A stretch of DNA of 12,810 nt from Nitrosomonas sp. (GTDB taxonomy: Bacteria > Pseudomonadota > Gammaproteobacteria > Burkholderiales > Nitrosomonadaceae). Below, in pieces: positions 9,568 through 12,810 of this stretch. The stretch covers positions 1-12,810 of the forward strand of contig DOOY01000223.1 of assembly GCA_003514765.1 (NCBI GenBank), given 5' to 3'. A model generated the notes under the pieces. That model searched no databases and was not told the origin of the DNA. It saw only the letters and a program-made list of their open reading frames with translations. Position numbers and translations under genes: made by a program. The number at the start of each line of letters is the position of its first letter. The stretch's first letter is position 1.

Positions 9568-11109
9568 TTAATATGTTCCGTTCTTTTTGAATTCTTCAAT
9601 TGCTGCGATTAATTGCTTTTCTGTATCAGCATCAAGCTCTTTGGTGTTTTCAATTGTTTCCAGAATCGATCCATGCTGCCCACGAATATAACTCTTCAGC
9701 GCAGCTTCAAACGCCAGCGCGCGATTTACTTCAACGTCATCATAATAACCATTGTTAATGGCATATAACGTTAGTGCCATTTCAGAAATACTTAGTGTGG
9801 CATATTGTGGTTGCTTCATTAATTCGGTAGCCATTTTACCGCGGTCAAGCTGTTTACGCGTTGCTTCATCCAGATCAGATGCAAACTGCGCAAAAGCCGC
9901 CAATTCACGATATTGCGCCAAGGCCAAACGAATACCGCCACCAAGCTTCTTAATCACTTTTGTCTGCGCTGCGCCACCCACCCGCGAAACTGACACACCT
10001 GCATTAATGGCGGGACGAATCCCCGCATTAAACAAATCAGTCTCCAAGAAAATCTGGCCATCAGTAATGGAGATTACATTTGTTGGCACAAAAGCAGTCA
10101 CGTCACCCGCTTGCGTTTCAATAATCGGAAGCGCTGTCAGAGAGCCCGTTTTGCCTTTCACCGTACCATTTGTTTCTTTTTCCACATACTCGGCACTTAC
10201 CCTGGCTGCCCTTTCCAGTAAGCGTGAATGCAGATAAAAGACATCCCCAGGATAAGCTTCCCGTCCTGGCGGTCTTCTCAACAAGAGTGATATTTGACGA
10301 TAGGCCCATGCCTGCTTGGTTAAATCATCATAAACTATCAGCGCATCCTGTCCTTTATCACGGAAATATTCACCCATGGTACAACCGGAGTAGGGCGCGA
10401 TAAATTGTAACGCGGCTGATTCAGATGCAGTTGCAGCAACAACAATCGTGTATTCCATGGCGCCAAATTCTTCAAGTTTACGAACCACATTCGCAATAGA
10501 TGACGCCTTCTGACCAATTGCCACGTAAATACACAGCATGTTCTGGCCTTTCTGATTAATGATTGCATCAACCGCTACTGCAGTTTTACCAGTTTGACGA
10601 TCGCCAATAATCAATTCACGTTGTCCGCGACCAATCGGCACCATTGAATCGACCGATTTCAAACCAGTTTGAACTGGCTGATCAACAGATTTACGCCAGA
10701 TAACCCCTGGGGCGATTTTTTCTATGGGCTCTGATCTTTCTGAAGTGACTGGACCCTTACCATCAATCGGTTGACCTAACGAATTTACTACTCGGCCAAG
10801 CAATCCTTCACCAACGGGCACTTCCAGAATCCTTCCGGTGCATTTAACCGTATCGCCTTCCGAAATATGCTCATATGAACCCATAATAACCGCACCGACC
10901 GAATCTCGTTCCAGATTAAGTGCCAAGCCGAATGTATTGCCTGGAAATTCCAGCATCTCACCCTGCATTACATCTGACAAACCATGTATTCGAACAATAC
11001 CGTCTGTTACCGAAACAATGGTACCTTGCGTACGAACTTCTGCTGTTTCAGCAAGTCCTTCTATCCTATTTCTAATCAGCTCACTGATTTCGGATGGATT
11101 TAACTGCAT
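9568..11109 (-). CDS. atpA: F1Fo ATP synthase alpha subunit
   Basis: Alpha is the non-catalytic nucleotide-binding subunit alternating with beta in F1. The product has 513 residues, the same as E. coli. It starts [18 protein letters not shown], the N-terminal helix that contacts delta. Walker A GDRQTGKT is at 169-176, the arginine finger R376 sits in [11 protein letters not shown], and the [20 protein letters not shown] block (282-301) is intact. The ATG has AGGAG about ten bases upstream, and this Shine-Dalgarno overlaps the atpH stop (TAGGAG), so ribosomes finishing atpH release at the atpA binding site. No anomalies were seen. Confidence 0.98.
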   Translation of the reverse strand: MQLNPSEISELIRNRIEGLAETAEVRTQGTIVSVTDGIVRIHGLSDVMQGEMLEFPGNTFGLALNLERDSVGAVIMGSYEHISEGDTVKCTGRILEVPVGEGLLGRVVNSLGQPIDGKGPVTSERSEPIEKIAPGVIWRKSVDQPVQTGLKSVDSMVPIGRGQRELIIGDRQTGKTAVAVDAIINQKGQNMLCIYVAIGQKASSIANVVRKLEEFGAMEYTIVVAATASESAALQFIAPYSGCTMGEYFRDKGQDALIVYDDLTKQAWAYRQISLLLRRPPGREAYPGDVFYLHSRLLERAARVSAEYVEKETNGTVKGKTGSLTALPIIETQAGDVTAFVPTNVISITDGQIFLETDLFNAGIRPAINAGVSVSRVGGAAQTKVIKKLGGGIRLALAQYRELAAFAQFASDLDEATRKQLDRGKMATELMKQPQYATLSISEMALTLYAINNGYYDDVEVNRALAFEAALKSYIRGQHGSILETIENTKELDADTEKQLIAAIEEFKKNGTY

Positions 11110-11122
11110 TTTCTTTTAACTC

Positions 11123-11659
11123 CTAGCTTTTAAGGGCATTAGCCATTGCTTCTAGCTTACCGCGAATGGACGCATCAAATATTTCATCGCCAATTTCTAC
11201 TATTACACCACCAATCAACTCAGGATTCACTTGAACTTTAGCTACTATTTTTCGTTTAAATTTATGCTCAAGATCAGCAATCAATTTTTTTAACTGGCCA
11301 TCCTTCATATCAAATGCTGAAACAATATTTGCTTCAAGCACGTTATCATGTTGTGCCTTTAAATGTTCAAACAGCCGGCTAATTTGTGGTAAAACACTGA
11401 TTCTGTTATTTTCCGCAAGCACCATCAGCAAATTGCGACATTCCTGATTGAATCTGTTTTTACCTATTTCAAGCAATAGCTCACCCAACTGTTTAGCTGA
11501 CACAACCGGATTACCTATTAAAGCCCTGATTTGATTGTTTTGTGCAATTTCTGCTGCATCCAGCAGCATACCAGACCATTCTTTTAACGTATTTTTAGCA
11601 ACAGCCAACTTAAATACTGCTTCAGCATATGGCCGTGCAACCGTAACTGCTTCAGCCAT
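11123..11659 (-). CDS. atpH: F1Fo ATP synthase delta subunit (OSCP homologue)
   Basis: Delta joins the top of F1 to the b-subunit peripheral stalk. The product has 178 residues (177 in E. coli). It starts [19 protein letters not shown], the family N-terminal helix, and ends with the typical C-terminal domain: VNPELIGGVIVEIGDEIFDA followed by SIRGKLEAM. The ATG overlaps the atpF stop by one base (TAATG), indicating translational coupling, with a GAGGA inside the atpF end as a possible binding site. The identification is secure from both sequence and operon position. Confidence 0.97.
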   Translation of the reverse strand: MAEAVTVARPYAEAVFKLAVAKNTLKEWSGMLLDAAEIAQNNQIRALIGNPVVSAKQLGELLLEIGKNRFNQECRNLLMVLAENNRISVLPQISRLFEHLKAQHDNVLEANIVSAFDMKDGQLKKLIADLEHKFKRKIVAKVQVNPELIGGVIVEIGDEIFDASIRGKLEAMANALKS

Positions 11660-12132
11660 TATTTTAGGTCTTCCTCAATTGATGCAAGTAATTCGGCATG
11701 CGCGTTTGCATCTACTTCCTTGCGTAATATTTTAGCAGCACCTGCCACCGCCAGATTTGCAGCATGTTGACGCAATGCCTCTTTAGCGCTGAAGACTTCA
11801 TGATCTATTTCGGCTTTTGCACCCGATATAATGCGATCACCCTCTGCTTTCGCAGAACTTTTTGCCTCCTCGACAATTTCAGATGCGCGTTTTTCAGCTT
11901 GGAGAATAATCTCAGATGCTTGATGTTTTGCTTCTTTCAAAATTTCTGATGACCGCTGGCTAGCCAGTTCCAAATCATGCCGGCCACGCTCACCTGCCGC
12001 CAAACCATCTGCAATTGTTTTTTGACGTTCTTCAATCGCACGTAATAATGGTGGCCAGACAAACTTAACTGTAAACCAGATGAATGTTGAAAAAGCTAAT
12101 GCCTGAGAAATTAATGTAAAGTTAATATTCAT
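11659..12132 (-). CDS. atpF: F1Fo ATP synthase subunit b
   Basis: Subunit b forms the peripheral stalk, anchoring in the membrane and holding delta and alpha. From the ATG at 12132 it has 157 residues (156 in E. coli), starting [14 protein letters not shown]. One N-terminal membrane helix lies at about residues 5-27 and ends in [19 protein letters not shown], a family hallmark. A long charged, alanine-rich coiled coil fills the rest. The frame could extend two codons to a TTG at 12138, but the ATG gives the expected N-terminus. It lies 35 bases after the atpE stop and overlaps atpH by one base. There is a single b gene in the visible operon, with no b' partner. Confidence 0.97.
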   Translation of the reverse strand: MNINFTLISQALAFSTFIWFTVKFVWPPLLRAIEERQKTIADGLAAGERGRHDLELASQRSSEILKEAKHQASEIILQAEKRASEIVEEAKSSAKAEGDRIISGAKAEIDHEVFSAKEALRQHAANLAVAGAAKILRKEVDANAHAELLASIEEDLK

Positions 12133-12167
12133 GACCAACCCATATTGGATCTAAACAAAGATTTTAA

Positions 12168-12455
<288 letters not shown>

Positions 12456-12487
12456 TTAAGATTAAAGATTTTGTAAAAAACTTTTAA

Positions 12488-12810
12488 TTAGTGCGACTCA
12501 TGCGCCATTGAGATATAAACAACCGCCAGCATCATAAAAATAAATGCCTGTAAGGTAACAATCAAAATATGGAATATTGCCCAGCCCGCACCAAGTATCG
12601 CACCAAAAAATGCGCCCGCCACACCTGTGGCAGCCCACATGCCAATCAATAAGAATATAATTTCACCCGCATATATATTGCCAAACAAACGTAAAGAGTG
12701 CGAAAGCGGTTTAGATACATATTCAATAAAATTGAATAATAAGTTCAGGATCCATAACAATGGGTTTTTACCAAAAGGGGTACAAAACAATTCATGCATC
12801 CATCCTCCCA
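12488..12810 (-). CDS. atpB: F1Fo ATP synthase subunit a, C-terminal part (5' end outside window)
   Basis: Subunit a forms the proton half-channels beside the c ring. About 107 codons of the C-terminal region are visible, and the frame stays open to the window edge. The essential arginine (equivalent of E. coli R210) is in [12 protein letters not shown], with its codon at 12689-12691, followed by the conserved Glu of YAGEIIF. Two further membrane helices follow, ending in [20 protein letters not shown]. An internal ATG at 12799 is preceded by GGGAGG, but this is almost certainly codons for Gly-Gly within the longer protein rather than a real start, since subunit a is usually about 250-290 residues. 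The gene is cut by the window, not truncated biologically. Confidence 0.95.
   Translation of the reverse strand, partial: GGWMHELFCTPFGKNPLLWILNLLFNFIEYVSKPLSHSLRLFGNIYAGEIIFLLIGMWAATGVAGAFFGAILGAGWAIFHILIVTLQAFIFMMLAVVYISMAHESH

Noticed and set aside
9752..10237. Plus-strand open frame of 161 codons within atpA
   Set aside because: Antisense to the highly conserved atpA core; low-complexity composition typical of a reverse-frame shadow, with no family motifs.
12488..12799. Separate small gene starting at the ATG at 12799 with GGGAGG upstream
   Set aside because: The frame stays open to the window edge and the sequence is the C-terminal part of subunit a, so the purine-rich stretch is coding for Gly-Gly.

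Overview
This window looks like a chromosomal housekeeping segment of a betaproteobacterium. The closest fit is a Nitrosomonas-like member of Nitrosomonadaceae, inferred from remembered protein style (AtpE, RuvC and RuvB) and gene order, not from a search. All genes lie on the minus strand, so transcription runs from high to low coordinates. I see no mobile elements, tRNAs, rRNAs, CRISPR arrays or phage genes.

Region by region, in transcription order: (1) 12810-6835 holds the F1Fo ATP synthase operon atpB (cut by the window edge)-atpE-atpF-atpH-atpA-atpG-atpD-atpC, tightly packed, with overlapping or nearly touching junctions at atpF/atpH and atpA/atpG. It ends in a strong intrinsic terminator at 6784-6815. 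(2) 6783-6560 is an AT-rich intergenic stretch with a good sigma70-type promoter candidate for the next unit. (3) 6559-3298 holds glmU and glmS, the UDP-GlcNAc pathway enzymes that supply peptidoglycan and LPS. (4) After a 111-base gap with a weaker promoter candidate, 3186-289 holds yebC-ruvC-ruvA-ruvB, a YebC/TACO1 family gene followed by the complete RuvABC Holliday-junction processing set. (5) 248-1 is the 5' part of a small membrane-anchored protein of unknown function, cut by the window start.

The atp-glmU-glmS linkage is also found in E. coli, and yebC-ruvC-ruvA-ruvB is a widespread proteobacterial cluster, so most of the window is ordinary. I found no evidence for a new biological system. 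The most notable point is ruvC. Its conserved N-terminus, with the first catalytic aspartate, is intact and preceded by a good Shine-Dalgarno sequence, but the initiator position is ATA and no ATG, GTG, TTG or CTG exists in frame between the upstream stop and that aspartate. ruvA also uses a non-ATG start, TTG, which overlaps the ruvC stop as TTGA. ruvC and ruvA would therefore both be mis-called by a simple ORF finder.
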